From: Caulobacter sp. RHG1
GTDB lineage: Bacteria; Pseudomonadota; Alphaproteobacteria; Caulobacterales; Caulobacteraceae
Length of the DNA: 64,000 bases
Reading direction: 5' to 3'
Assembly: GCF_013181195.1 (NCBI RefSeq)
Contig: NZ_SMZP01000011.1
Coordinates: 83,554 to 147,553, forward strand
The translations under genes were made by a program, and so were the position numbers. Below the pieces are notes generated by a model, which worked only from the letters and a program-made list of their open reading frames with translations, did no database searches and was not told the DNA's origin. Positions 32,168-41,493 of this stretch are shown here, piece by piece; the stretch's first letter is position 1, and each line of letters opens with the position of its first letter.

Positions 32168-33498
32168 CGCTGAAACGGATAGAAGCCGCCGCCCAGGTCC
32201 AGGATCGTCGTTAGCTCGTCCAGCGCCTCGCGGCTTTCGGTCAGCAGCAGCGGATCGGCCAGATCGGCCGGCGCCAGGCGGTCGCGATAGCGGCGCGTGA
32301 TCCAGTCGGCGAGCGTCGTGTGCAGACCGGGCGTGAAGCGCTGGGCAGGATTGGTCGCCTCCAGCTCATCGTCGGTCAGCACCACCCGCAGACGGAGGCA
32401 AGCCGGACCCCCGCCATTGCGCATGCTCTGGCGGACGTCGACATACTCGACCCGACCGATCGGGCCGTTGGACGACGCCAGCCCCTCGGCGACCGCGAAG
32501 GCGTTCGGGTTGTCGCGCGTCTCGGCCGGGGCCAGCAACACCAGGCGGTCCTCGCCGGGAACGACCAGCAGCTGCGAATTGAACAGATAGCTGGCCACCA
32601 GATCGGCCATCGGCAGCTCGGCTTCGGACACCTCGACGAAGGCCGGCTCGAACAGGTCTTCGGCGGCGGTGCGAACCTCACGCTCCGTCAGCGCGCGATC
32701 CTCGAAGGCGCGCTCGTGGAAGAACAGGCATTCACGCGTGCCGACGCAAACGACGTCGTTGTGGAACGCTCCGCCCTCGATCGCCGCCTTGCCCTGTTGT
32801 GGAAACACCGCCCGCGCCGCGCCATGGCGACGCTGGATCGCCTCGAAGGCCTCGCGAGTCTGGCGAGCCGGAAAGCGACCATCCCAATGGCCCCAGGCTT
32901 CGCGGCCCCAGACGAACAGATTGACGCCCGGCGCGCCGTGCTCGGCGCAGAGCCGCACATGGTTGGCCGCGCCCTCGTCGGCGAAGTGCGGCTGGGCCGG
33001 CAGCGGGTCGTGGACGGCGAAACGGCTCTCGTCCGGAAACAGCCGACGCAGGGCGCGGGTCGTCTGCGGCCCTTCGAGACTGCGGTGCAGATTGGTCAGC
33101 AGATTGGCCGGCGTGAGGTGGACACGGCCGTCGCCAGCATCGGCGCTGGGCGTCACGGTGGCGGCGTTGGCGGCCCACATCGGCGAGGCCGAGCAGGCCG
33201 CCGCCGCCAGGGCCGGCGCGTCCTTCCATGCCGTCTCGATCACCGTCTCGTCGGATCCCGAGAAACCCAACGACTTCAAGAGACTTACGGCCGGGCGCTC
33301 GTGCGGCGGCAGCACGAACTGCGGGATGCCCAGATCCGCCAATCGGCGCATCTTGAGGAGGCCCTCCAACGCCGCGCCGCGGGGATTGGAGACCTCGCCG
33401 GCGTTCTTGGTGCTGGCCAGGTTGCCGGGCGACAGACCGACGTACGAGTGGGTCGGTCCGACCAGACCGTCGCAATTGGCCTCGAACGCCGAGCTCAT
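32164..33498 (-). CDS. astB: N-succinylarginine dihydrolase
   Basis: AstB is step 2 of the arginine succinyltransferase pathway: N2-succinylarginine to N2-succinylornithine, CO2 and two NH3. The 444 residues match the family from MSSAFEANCDGLVGPTHSYVG and include ASTKNAGEVSNP, AIEGGAFHNDVVCVG and the nucleophilic Cys region RNGGGPACLRLRVVL near residue 370. The ATG at 33498 is chosen because it matches the family N-terminus and overlaps the astD stop by 4 bp. The frame stays open far upstream through astD, but that is shadow sequence. Confidence 0.96.
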   Translation of the reverse strand: MSSAFEANCDGLVGPTHSYVGLSPGNLASTKNAGEVSNPRGAALEGLLKMRRLADLGIPQFVLPPHERPAVSLLKSLGFSGSDETVIETAWKDAPALAAAACSASPMWAANAATVTPSADAGDGRVHLTPANLLTNLHRSLEGPQTTRALRRLFPDESRFAVHDPLPAQPHFADEGAANHVRLCAEHGAPGVNLFVWGREAWGHWDGRFPARQTREAFEAIQRRHGAARAVFPQQGKAAIEGGAFHNDVVCVGTRECLFFHERAFEDRALTEREVRTAAEDLFEPAFVEVSEAELPMADLVASYLFNSQLLVVPGEDRLVLLAPAETRDNPNAFAVAEGLASSNGPIGRVEYVDVRQSMRNGGGPACLRLRVVLTDDELEATNPAQRFTPGLHTTLADWITRRYRDRLAPADLADPLLLTESREALDELTTILDLGGGFYPFQR

Positions 33499-34946
33499 CC
33501 GCGCAGCCCGTTGATATCCTTGAGGGTATCGGTGACCGTTTCGGCCTCGAAGCTCGCGACCGGATAGGCGCAGTAGTCGGCGGCGTAGTAGGCGCTGGGG
33601 CGGTGGTTCCCCGAGGCCCCAAGGCCGCCGAACGGCATCGAGCCAGCCGCGCCGGTGGTCGGCCGGTTCCAATTGACCACACCGGCGCGGATGCGATTCA
33701 GAAACTGATCCCAACGCTCTGATTGAGAAGAGATAAGCCCCGCCGAAAGCCCATAGCGCGTGGCGTTGGCGGCCTTGAGCGCGTCGTCGAAGCTGGCGAC
33801 GCGGCGTACCTGCAGCCACGGGGCGAACAGTTCCTCGTCGGGGGTGTCGACGCCGGTGACGTCGACGATCCCCGGAGTCACGAAGGCCTCGCTCAGCCCC
33901 TCGACGCCGCCCAGCGACCGGATGCGCTCGCCGCCCATCGTCTCGGCGACAGCCCGGGCGGCATTGGCGGCGCGCGCCGAGATCAGCGGGCCCATGAAGG
34001 CCTCGCCCTGCCCGTTCCAGGGTCCAATGGTCAGCCGGTCCGCCAGGGCCGCGGTCGCCTCGATCACCGACCGGCCGAACGCGTCGTCCGGCACGATCAG
34101 CCGGCGGGCGCACGAACAGCGCTGGCCGGTGGTGATGAAGGCCGACTGCACGACCAGGGCGGCGACAGCCTCAGCGTCGTCGGCGTCCCACACCACCAGT
34201 GGATTGTTGCCGCCCAGCTCCAGGGCCAGGATCACGTCGGGCCGGTCGGCGAAGTGGCGGCGGAAGAAGGTCCCAGCGGCGGCCGAGCCGGTGAACAGCA
34301 GGCCGTCGATCTCCTGATTGATCAACGCCTGGCCGGTCTCCCGACCGCCCTGCACCAGGTTGACGACGCCCGCCGGCACACCGGCCGCCTCCAGGGCCTC
34401 GACCATCAGCTGGCCGGCCAGAGGCGTCTCTTCCGAGGGCTTGAAGACCACCGTGTCGCCGGCCAGCAGGGCCGGCACGATATGACCGTTGGGTAGGTGG
34501 CCGGGGAAGTTGAACGGCCCCAGCACCGCCATCACGCCGTGGGCCCGATGGCGCAGCACAGCGCGGCCGAAAGGCATGGCGGCCTCGGTGACGCCGGTCC
34601 GCTCGTCATAGGCGCGGATGGAAAGATCGACCTTGCCGGCCATCGAGCCCAGCTCGGCCTTGGTCTCCCACAACGCCTTGCCGGTCTCGCGGCTCAGGGC
34701 CTCGGCGAAGGCCGCCGTGCGCTCGACCAGGATGTCCTTGTAGCGGCGCAACACAGCAATGCGCGCCTCGCGCGGCTGGTCGGCCCAGTCGGGGAAGGCC
34801 CGCCGCGCAGCCTCGACCGCTTCGGCGACGTCGGCCGCGTTGGCGGTCGCTTCGCGCCAGACCGTCTCGCCGCTCGCTGGATCGGTCGAGATCAGTTCCG
34901 GCCCGCGCCCCGCGCGCCACTTACCGTCGATGAACACGCCGCTCAT
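33495..34946 (-). CDS. astD: N-succinylglutamate 5-semialdehyde dehydrogenase
   Basis: AstD is an NAD-dependent aldehyde dehydrogenase acting at step 4 of the pathway. The 483 residues carry FTGSAAAGTFFRRHF (the NAD-site Gly motif), the catalytic Glu in LALELGGNNPLVV and the catalytic Cys in TTGQRCSCARRLIV. RAGVVNWNRPTTGA and the C-terminal GGLGASGNHRPSAYYAADYC, typical of AstD, are also present. The length is standard. It overlaps astA by 4 bp and astB by 4 bp, forming a coupled operon. AstC, which makes its substrate, is not in the window. Confidence 0.96.
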   Translation of the reverse strand: MSGVFIDGKWRAGRGPELISTDPASGETVWREATANAADVAEAVEAARRAFPDWADQPREARIAVLRRYKDILVERTAAFAEALSRETGKALWETKAELGSMAGKVDLSIRAYDERTGVTEAAMPFGRAVLRHRAHGVMAVLGPFNFPGHLPNGHIVPALLAGDTVVFKPSEETPLAGQLMVEALEAAGVPAGVVNLVQGGRETGQALINQEIDGLLFTGSAAAGTFFRRHFADRPDVILALELGGNNPLVVWDADDAEAVAALVVQSAFITTGQRCSCARRLIVPDDAFGRSVIEATAALADRLTIGPWNGQGEAFMGPLISARAANAARAVAETMGGERIRSLGGVEGLSEAFVTPGIVDVTGVDTPDEELFAPWLQVRRVASFDDALKAANATRYGLSAGLISSQSERWDQFLNRIRAGVVNWNRPTTGAAGSMPFGGLGASGNHRPSAYYAADYCAYPVASFEAETVTDTLKDINGLRG

Positions 34947-35947
34947 GCCTTCACCCGCACCATGTCGCCGTCCCGCACGCCCAAGGCGGCCAGCGCCTCG
35001 CGGCCCAGGATGGCGGTCTCGCCATCGATCAGCACCGGCGCCCGCACGGCCCGGAACCGGGCCACCGCGCTGGTCGAGACCAGCGCTTCTTCGCCGAACG
35101 CGTCCTCGCCGAGCTTGACCCGCAGCCGCTTGGCGTCGCGCACCGTGCGAATGTCGTCGCGCGGACAGGCCACGGTCGGCCCGGCGTCGAACAGGTCGAT
35201 CAGGCCCTGATAACGGAAGCCCTCGCGCTCCAGCATGGCCCGCGCCGCCTCGCCGTCGCGGTGGACGCGGCCGATCACCTCGCGCGCCGACTCTGGCAGC
35301 AGCTCGGTATAGATCGGGTGGCGTGGCGACAGGTCGAGGATGAACTGGCCGTCGGTCGAGGCGCTCATCAGGTCGGCCTGGTCGAACTCAAGACGGAAGA
35401 ACTTGCTGGCCACATGGTCCCAGAACGGGCAGCGACCGTCGTCGTCGAACCAGCCGCGCAACTCGGCCAGCACCATCTCGGCGAAGCGCTGCGGCTCGAT
35501 GCCGATCAGCATGTAGCGCGACTGGGCCAGCAGGCGTCCCGCCCCACCCTTGCGCTTCTCGGGCCTCAGGAACAGCGAGCCAACCTCGGACCAGCCGGCG
35601 CACTCGTTCACCAGCACCAAGGCGCTGTGGTCGAAGCGCATCTCCAGGGTCGGCGACGACTGGGCCAGGGTCACGACGCGGAACGAGAAGTGCGGGCGTT
35701 TGAGGCCGACGCCGGCCTTGACCCCGGCGACGCCCTCGATTGTCCCGGCCTCCAGGTCTTCCAACATCAGGGTGTACCAGGCCTCGGGCGGTGCGACGCC
35801 GGCCTGGAAGCTGGCTTCGGATAGGGCCAGGCGCGCGCGCAGGGTCGGCTCATCCTCGGGCAGGCTGGTGAAGCCGCGCCCAGACAGCACGGCCAGCTCC
35901 ATCAGGGTGTCGAAATCGGCGGAGCCGGCGGGACGGACGACAAGCAT
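34943..35947 (-). CDS. astA: Arginine N-succinyltransferase
   Basis: AstA transfers succinyl from succinyl-CoA to arginine, opening the catabolic pathway. It has 334 residues with the GNAT-related AstA fold: MLVVRPAGSADFDTLMELA, SGRGFTSLPEDEP, FLRPEKRKGGAGRLLAQSRY (CoA-binding) and DDGRCPFWDHVASKFF, and ends with the small FDAGPTVACPRDDIR region. It is single-copy here, whereas some bacteria have paired AruF/AruG subunits. The start ATG directly abuts the stop of the upstream M20 gene with no gap. Confidence 0.95.
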   Translation of the reverse strand: MLVVRPAGSADFDTLMELAVLSGRGFTSLPEDEPTLRARLALSEASFQAGVAPPEAWYTLMLEDLEAGTIEGVAGVKAGVGLKRPHFSFRVVTLAQSSPTLEMRFDHSALVLVNECAGWSEVGSLFLRPEKRKGGAGRLLAQSRYMLIGIEPQRFAEMVLAELRGWFDDDGRCPFWDHVASKFFRLEFDQADLMSASTDGQFILDLSPRHPIYTELLPESAREVIGRVHRDGEAARAMLEREGFRYQGLIDLFDAGPTVACPRDDIRTVRDAKRLRVKLGEDAFGEEALVSTSAVARFRAVRAPVLIDGETAILGREALAALGVRDGDMVRVKA

Positions 35948-37192
35948 TCACTCACTCCCCATGGCCGCGCGGATCGCTCTGGCGTCGATCTCGCCGCTGG
36001 CCAATTTCATCAGGATCAGGGCCGAGAGCTGGGCGCGCTCGACGAAGCTTTCGGGAAAGGCGTGCTCGGCCTCGCTGTGGATGTCGCCGCCGCGCACGCC
36101 CAGGGTGTCGACATTGGGCAGGCCGGACGCGAACAGATTGTTGCCCTCGCAGACCCCGCCGGACGGCTTCCAGGTGATGTCCTGCCCCAGCAGCGCGCCG
36201 ACGTCCTTGACCGCCCCGAACAGCTGCTGCTGGGCGGCGTTGAAGGGCTTGGCGCCGCGCGTGACCATGCCGTGCAGGTGGGCGTGAAGATCGTCGCTCA
36301 CGCCTTCCAGGATGCGCGCGACCTGCGCCTCGAACCAGGCGGCGGCCTCGGCTTCCGGGAAGCGGACATTGAACCGCACCACGGCGATATCGGGCACCAT
36401 GTTCAGCGGCGCGCCGCCGTCGATGCGCGACACATTGACCGTCACGCCGTCGCGCTGGCCGTTCAGCCCGTGCAACGCCTCGGCCACCCGCGCGGCGCCG
36501 ATCACGGCGTTGCGGCCAGTGGCGAAGTCGCGGCCGGCATGGGCTGCGCGGCCGTGGATGACGATGTGGAAATTGCCCGACCCCTTGCGCGCCGAGGCCA
36601 AGCCCCCGTCCGCCAGGGCCGGCTCATAGGTCAGGCCGACATGGCCGCGCTGGGCGAAATCGGCCAGCACCGGCCCCGAAGCGATCGAGCCGATCTCCTC
36701 GTCCGGCGACAGCAGCACGCGATAGCCGACCTGAGTCGCGCTGGGATGCCGCTCGAACGCTTGCAGCGCCGCCAACATCACCGAGATCCCGCCCTTCATG
36801 TCGGCGATTCCCGGTCCGTGCAGCGCGCCGTCGGGACGGGTGCGGACCAGCTGGAACGCGCTCGTTTCGGGATAGACGGTGTCGTAGTGGCCGGTCAGCA
36901 CGACCTGGACCGGGGCCTCGGGCCGCACGACGACGGCCAGGCACGACGGATGGCCGAACTCGGTCTCGCGGCCGTCTGCGCCGATCTCGCGTGAGGGCGA
37001 CAGCGGGATCTCGACCGGCGCGGCCGGCAGGTCGGCGGCGGCGTCGAGCAGGATTTGCCGCTGACGCTCCAACCCCGCCAGATGGCGGCTGCCGGAGTTG
37101 ACTGCGCACCAGTCCACGGCGCGATCGACGATGCGGCCGCCATCCCGCGCGATGAGGCCCAGAACCGCGCGATCTTCCGAATTGAGACGCAT
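35948..37192 (-). CDS. M20 family metallohydrolase, first gene of the ast operon
   Basis: This 414-residue zinc peptidase/amidohydrolase resembles carboxypeptidase G2. Metal-site motifs are present: His/Asp in LTGHYDTVYPE, Asp in GPGIADMKGG, the catalytic and bridging Glu pair in LLSPDEEIGS, YEPALADGG, and a late His in GGDIHSEAEHAF. The dimerisation insert (about 190-300) contains RAAHAGRDFATGRNA. GGAGG lies 11 bases upstream of the ATG. It abuts astA with zero spacing. Because no astE (a different, M14-like family) is seen, it may remove the succinyl group from N-succinylglutamate; that is inference from context. Confidence 0.9.
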   Translation of the reverse strand: MRLNSEDRAVLGLIARDGGRIVDRAVDWCAVNSGSRHLAGLERQRQILLDAAADLPAAPVEIPLSPSREIGADGRETEFGHPSCLAVVVRPEAPVQVVLTGHYDTVYPETSAFQLVRTRPDGALHGPGIADMKGGISVMLAALQAFERHPSATQVGYRVLLSPDEEIGSIASGPVLADFAQRGHVGLTYEPALADGGLASARKGSGNFHIVIHGRAAHAGRDFATGRNAVIGAARVAEALHGLNGQRDGVTVNVSRIDGGAPLNMVPDIAVVRFNVRFPEAEAAAWFEAQVARILEGVSDDLHAHLHGMVTRGAKPFNAAQQQLFGAVKDVGALLGQDITWKPSGGVCEGNNLFASGLPNVDTLGVRGGDIHSEAEHAFPESFVERAQLSALILMKLASGEIDARAIRAAMGSE

Positions 37193-37293
37193 GAAACGCT
37201 GATCCTCCCTCAGTCACGATAACCAAGGGCCGCGGGTAAATTGTGCTCACCTCCGACGAGGTAACCGGTCGCCCGCGCAACAGCCTTGCGTCC

Positions 37294-40200
37294 TTAGTAG
37301 TCTTTCCTCCAGCGGACGGAAAGCTTCGCGTCGTTCTGGCCGCCGATTCTGGACACCAGCGACAGGGTCCGGCGCACGCGCCACTCGACCTGCGCCGCCG
37401 GCCCTTCGCGGCCACCACCGATGATCTCGAGATAGACGTCGTCGGTCACGTACTTGCCGCCAGACACCGTCATGCCGGTAGCGCTCTCGGCAAAGGCCAG
37501 GCGATCCAGGCGCGCGAAGCTGCGCAGGTTGCCGATCACGTCGAAGCCGCCGCCGCCGGCCATGGCGGCCAGGGCCGAGGCCAGCTGCGCGGCCTCGATC
37601 GGCGACAGCTGGGCGGCCGATGATCCGAACAGCACCTGGCTCAGAACCTCGTCGCTGGGTAGTTCGGGCCGCGAGGTCAGGGTGATCTCCGGCTTGGCGG
37701 CCGTGCCCAGGATCCGCACAACGGCGGTCAGCGAGGCGTCCTCGCGCGTCGCCGACAGGTCCAGGCGGATACGATCCAGCTGGGTCGACAGATACACGAC
37801 GCCGTCGTCGTCGAACTCGAAGCGCTTGCCGGCGAAGTCGTACTCGCCACGCACGACCCGGGCGGTGCCGCCCAGGACCGGGGCCAGCGAGGTGCCGCCG
37901 ACGTGAGCGTCCAGCGACAGCTCCACGTCCAGGCCCCGGCCACGCACGAACACCCGGCGGGCGGCCTTGAGATCCAGGTCCAGGATCATGCCGCCGGTGG
38001 TCGGGCGGCGCTGCAGGCCCTGGTCCAGGTCCTGCGGCCGGTTGCGCTCGATGACGTCCATGGCCACGACGCCGACCGGGGTCTTGCTCTGGGCCGAGAC
38101 GTCGGCGCGGTCGATGGTCACCGCCCCCGACAGCTTGATCTTGCCGTCGGCCGAGCGGTTGACGCTGGCCTGGCCGGTCGCCACGGCCGAGGCCAGATCG
38201 TTGTCGATCAGGCGGAAGCTCTTCATGTCGAGCTTGAAGTTGCCGATCCCGTCGCGGGCCAGGCTGATGCGTCCCGCGCCCGAAACCGAACCGCCCTGCC
38301 CGTCCTCGCCGATGGCCTGGCTGACGTCGATGGCGTTGTCGGCCAAGGCCGCGCGGAGGGTGACGTTGCGCAGCTTCAGACCCGTCTGGCCGTCCTCGAA
38401 GCCGCCCCGATCCAGGGTCGCCTGACCGATCAGACGCGGGTCGGCCAGGGTGCCGCCCAGGCTGGCCTGCAGGTTGATCTTGCCCGACAGCGAGCGATCG
38501 GCGCCCATCAAGAGGTTCCAGAGCGGCTTGATCTCGCCCTGGGCCATGAACTGGCCATTCACGCCGCGCTTCTTGTCGATCACCAGCCGCAGCGGCTTGG
38601 CCGAGGCCTCGACCGGCAGGGTCAGGTTGGCTTCGGCCTTGAGGCCCTGGCTGTTGTCGCCGTCCGCGACGATGGTCAGGCGGGTATCGGAGAGTTCGCC
38701 ATGGACCTTGGCGTTCAGGGACTGCTCGATCTTGGCCCCCCGCTCGCGGGCGTTGGCCAGACGCATGTCGAAGTCGCCGGCCAGGCTCTCGCCCTGGCCG
38801 CGCAGGTTGAACGACCCGTCGATGTCGCCGTCCAGATCGGGATTGAAGGCGGAGATCGCCACCCCGGCCAGTTGCGCCTTCAGCATCGCCGTCGCACCGC
38901 CCAAATCGGCGTCGATGTCGGCGCGGCCCTTGTCGATGGCCAGGCGCAGACGGGCCTGGGTCGGGCCGTCGCCGAAGCGGACCTTGGCGGTCTCGCGCGT
39001 CTTGATTTCGGTGCGGCCCATGCGGCCAGCGGCGTCGAGAGACAGGTCATAGACCTTGCCCGTCTGGGCCAGGGCGCCAGAGCCGCCGATGCGCCAGCGC
39101 CCGCCGGGCGCGTCGCCCCGCGCGTCGATGGACAGCGGCAGGCGCGTCAGCGGGCCGTCAGCCTTGATCCGCGCCGAGCGCACCTTCCAGGCCCCGAACG
39201 CCACGTCCTCGGCGGTCAGGTCGAGAATCGCGACCGCAGAACCGCCGCCGGGCGCATCGACCAGCTTGGCCGCGCCCTTGACCTGGCCCTGCGGCAGGAA
39301 GGCGCCGGGGCCGACGGCCACGGTCAGATCGGCCGTCGCCGGCATGCCGTTGCGCAGGGAGACCGCCCCCTTGGCCTTGGCCCCGCCAGCGTCGACGTCC
39401 AGCTCCGAGAGTTCGATGCCGCCCTGCGAGAAGCGGAAGGCCGAGCGGCCGCGCGCCGGACCATAGGTGCTGTCGGCCTGCAGCGCCGCGACCCCGTCCG
39501 TGGCGTTGGGACCGCGGGCGAAGGTCAGGGTCAGATGCGCCTTGGTCAGCGGCAGCTTGGGCAGGTCGATACTGTCGAAGTCGGCCTTCAGCTCGGCCTT
39601 CGGGGCCGACAGCGTGCCGCCGACATGGCCGTCGCCCGCCGCCTTGCCGGCGACCTCGACCGGGCCGGCGCTGAACGGGCCCGTGGCCGTCCAGTCCAGC
39701 TTGAAGTCCAGGCCCAGGCCCTGGGCGATCATCTTGCCCGAGGACTTGAGGTTGGCGTTGGCGCCGATCAGCTGACCATCGGCGACGCTCAGCACGCCGT
39801 TGTTCCAGCCGGCCTTGGCGTTCAGACGCGGCGTTGCGCCCAGCAGACGGTCGATCTCGGCAAAGCCGGTGGCGAAATTGGCTGCGCGGCTATCGACGGT
39901 GAAGCTCCAGGGGCGATTGGCGAAGCTGTTGGCGGTCCACTTGGCGGTCACTGAGCCCTTGGCGCCCTGCCGCACGGGACCAAGGCTCGCCACGCGCATC
40001 TCGCCGTTGAATGACAGGCCGCCCAGCACGCCGCGCTCGCCCTTGCCGGTCACCACCAGATTGGGGGCGTCGACGCGGGCCGACTTGATCAGGAACTGGC
40101 CGCCCTTGACCCGCGCGCCCTCGAAGGTCGCCTTCGGGCTCGAGCCCAGCACAGCCAGCAGGCCCGTTCCGCCGCCGCCCGCGCCCGCGGCCTGGGCGCT

Positions 40201-41493
40201 GATGTCCAGCTCGCCCTTGGCCAGGCGAACCTTGACCGGTCCCTTCAGACGCTTGAGGCGGTAGCCCATCAGCTCCAGATCGGCGACGTCGGCGTCGCCC
40301 TCGACCGAAAAGCCGCCATCCTCCAGCCGGAAGACCCCGTCAGCCAGGCCTTGCCCCATCTGCGGAATGGTGACGATGCGCTTCAGCTGGCCGATGCGGG
40401 CCGTGAAATTCAGGCCATCCGGGCCGGTGCGCTTCTTGGCCAGATCCGCCAGACCGTCAGCCTGCAGCGTCAGGTTCTCGGCCTGCACGTTCAGGGTCAA
40501 GGCCGACAGGCCGTCCTGGGTCGCCTTCTTGCCGTCCAGGGTGAACTCGGCCTGCGGACCGAAGATCTTGGCCGGGTAGCGGGTCAGGGTCGAGGCGGTC
40601 AGGTCCATCCGGCCGCGGGCGGAACCGCCCTGCTCCGTCCAGGCGCCCTTGGCCTCCAGCGGCGTGGTGTTCCCCGAGCGCGCGATGACGTCGAAGGCGG
40701 CGCGGCTCATGGTCCCGTCGGCCTTGGCCTTCAGATCGAACGGCCGGTCGGCGGGCAAGCCAAGGGCGCCAGCGATGGCGCCGCCATTGGCCTCGGTGGC
40801 GTCGGCCAGCAGATGCAGGCTCTTGGAGCGCCCCAGGTCGAAGTCGAGGTTGACGTGGTCGCCAGCGTGCAGGCGCGACTTTACCGCCAGATTGCCCTTC
40901 TGGCCGCCTTGTCGGGCCATCTCATAGGCGCCGGTGACGTCGAAGTCCCCATCGCGGCCACTGAACGCCGGTCGGGTGACCAGACGCAGGGCGAAAGCGT
41001 CGAGATCGACCGAAACGGGGGCGGCGCTGGACTTGCCTTTGGGTCCCATGGTCGGGCGGCGCAGCACGATGACGTCGCGGGCGTCGATGCGCTCGGCGTG
41101 GAAACGGCGGCCGAACAGCTCGGTCGGACGCCAGGCCACGCGCACGTCGTGGGCCTCCAGCCAGACGCCCTTCTCGTCGGAGATGGTCAGGCGGCGAACG
41201 CCGAAATCCTTCCAGATGTCGCCCGACAGGCCTTCGATATGCAGCTTGCCGATCCGGCCCAGCTTCAGGCCCGAGGCGCGGGCCTCCAGGAACATGCGGC
41301 CCTGCGGCGTGATCGGCGCAAAGCGCAGGCCGCCGGCCATGACGATCAGGATGCCAGCCAGGATCGCGGCGGCGATCAGCAGCGCGCCGCCCCAGCCGAT
41401 CTTCTTGGCGACCTTGACCGCGGCTTCCCCCGTCGCCTCGGCGGCCTGGGCGACCGACTCTGTCAGGTCAGGCTTGTCCTGCTCGCCGCTCAA
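37294..41493 (-). CDS. tamB: Translocation and assembly module protein TamB
   Basis: The protein has 1,399 residues. An N-terminal membrane anchor (about residues 32-58: GGALLIAAAILAGILIV) is followed by a very long beta-rich periplasmic region and the conserved C-terminal DUF490/TamB domain, with RPELPSDEVLSQVLFGSSA, GKYVTDDVYLEI and a final SVRWRKDY. TamB spans the periplasm and works with TamA in outer-membrane protein assembly and lipid transport. The start is TTG at 41493, overlapping the tamA stop by 4 bp. It is the second gene of the tamA-tamB pair, reading away from tamA. Confidence 0.93.
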   Translation of the reverse strand: MSGEQDKPDLTESVAQAAEATGEAAVKVAKKIGWGGALLIAAAILAGILIVMAGGLRFAPITPQGRMFLEARASGLKLGRIGKLHIEGLSGDIWKDFGVRRLTISDEKGVWLEAHDVRVAWRPTELFGRRFHAERIDARDVIVLRRPTMGPKGKSSAAPVSVDLDAFALRLVTRPAFSGRDGDFDVTGAYEMARQGGQKGNLAVKSRLHAGDHVNLDFDLGRSKSLHLLADATEANGGAIAGALGLPADRPFDLKAKADGTMSRAAFDVIARSGNTTPLEAKGAWTEQGGSARGRMDLTASTLTRYPAKIFGPQAEFTLDGKKATQDGLSALTLNVQAENLTLQADGLADLAKKRTGPDGLNFTARIGQLKRIVTIPQMGQGLADGVFRLEDGGFSVEGDADVADLELMGYRLKRLKGPVKVRLAKGELDISAQAAGAGGGGTGLLAVLGSSPKATFEGARVKGGQFLIKSARVDAPNLVVTGKGERGVLGGLSFNGEMRVASLGPVRQGAKGSVTAKWTANSFANRPWSFTVDSRAANFATGFAEIDRLLGATPRLNAKAGWNNGVLSVADGQLIGANANLKSSGKMIAQGLGLDFKLDWTATGPFSAGPVEVAGKAAGDGHVGGTLSAPKAELKADFDSIDLPKLPLTKAHLTLTFARGPNATDGVAALQADSTYGPARGRSAFRFSQGGIELSELDVDAGGAKAKGAVSLRNGMPATADLTVAVGPGAFLPQGQVKGAAKLVDAPGGGSAVAILDLTAEDVAFGAWKVRSARIKADGPLTRLPLSIDARGDAPGGRWRIGGSGALAQTGKVYDLSLDAAGRMGRTEIKTRETAKVRFGDGPTQARLRLAIDKGRADIDADLGGATAMLKAQLAGVAISAFNPDLDGDIDGSFNLRGQGESLAGDFDMRLANARERGAKIEQSLNAKVHGELSDTRLTIVADGDNSQGLKAEANLTLPVEASAKPLRLVIDKKRGVNGQFMAQGEIKPLWNLLMGADRSLSGKINLQASLGGTLADPRLIGQATLDRGGFEDGQTGLKLRNVTLRAALADNAIDVSQAIGEDGQGGSVSGAGRISLARDGIGNFKLDMKSFRLIDNDLASAVATGQASVNRSADGKIKLSGAVTIDRADVSAQSKTPVGVVAMDVIERNRPQDLDQGLQRRPTTGGMILDLDLKAARRVFVRGRGLDVELSLDAHVGGTSLAPVLGGTARVVRGEYDFAGKRFEFDDDGVVYLSTQLDRIRLDLSATREDASLTAVVRILGTAAKPEITLTSRPELPSDEVLSQVLFGSSAAQLSPIEAAQLASALAAMAGGGGFDVIGNLRSFARLDRLAFAESATGMTVSGGKYVTDDVYLEIIGGGREGPAAQVEWRVRRTLSLVSRIGGQNDAKLSVRWRKDY

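Noticed and set aside
33499..34113. N-terminal extension of the astB frame
   Set aside because: Lies inside astD in another frame with Arg/Gly-rich shadow sequence; homology starts at the ATG at 33498.
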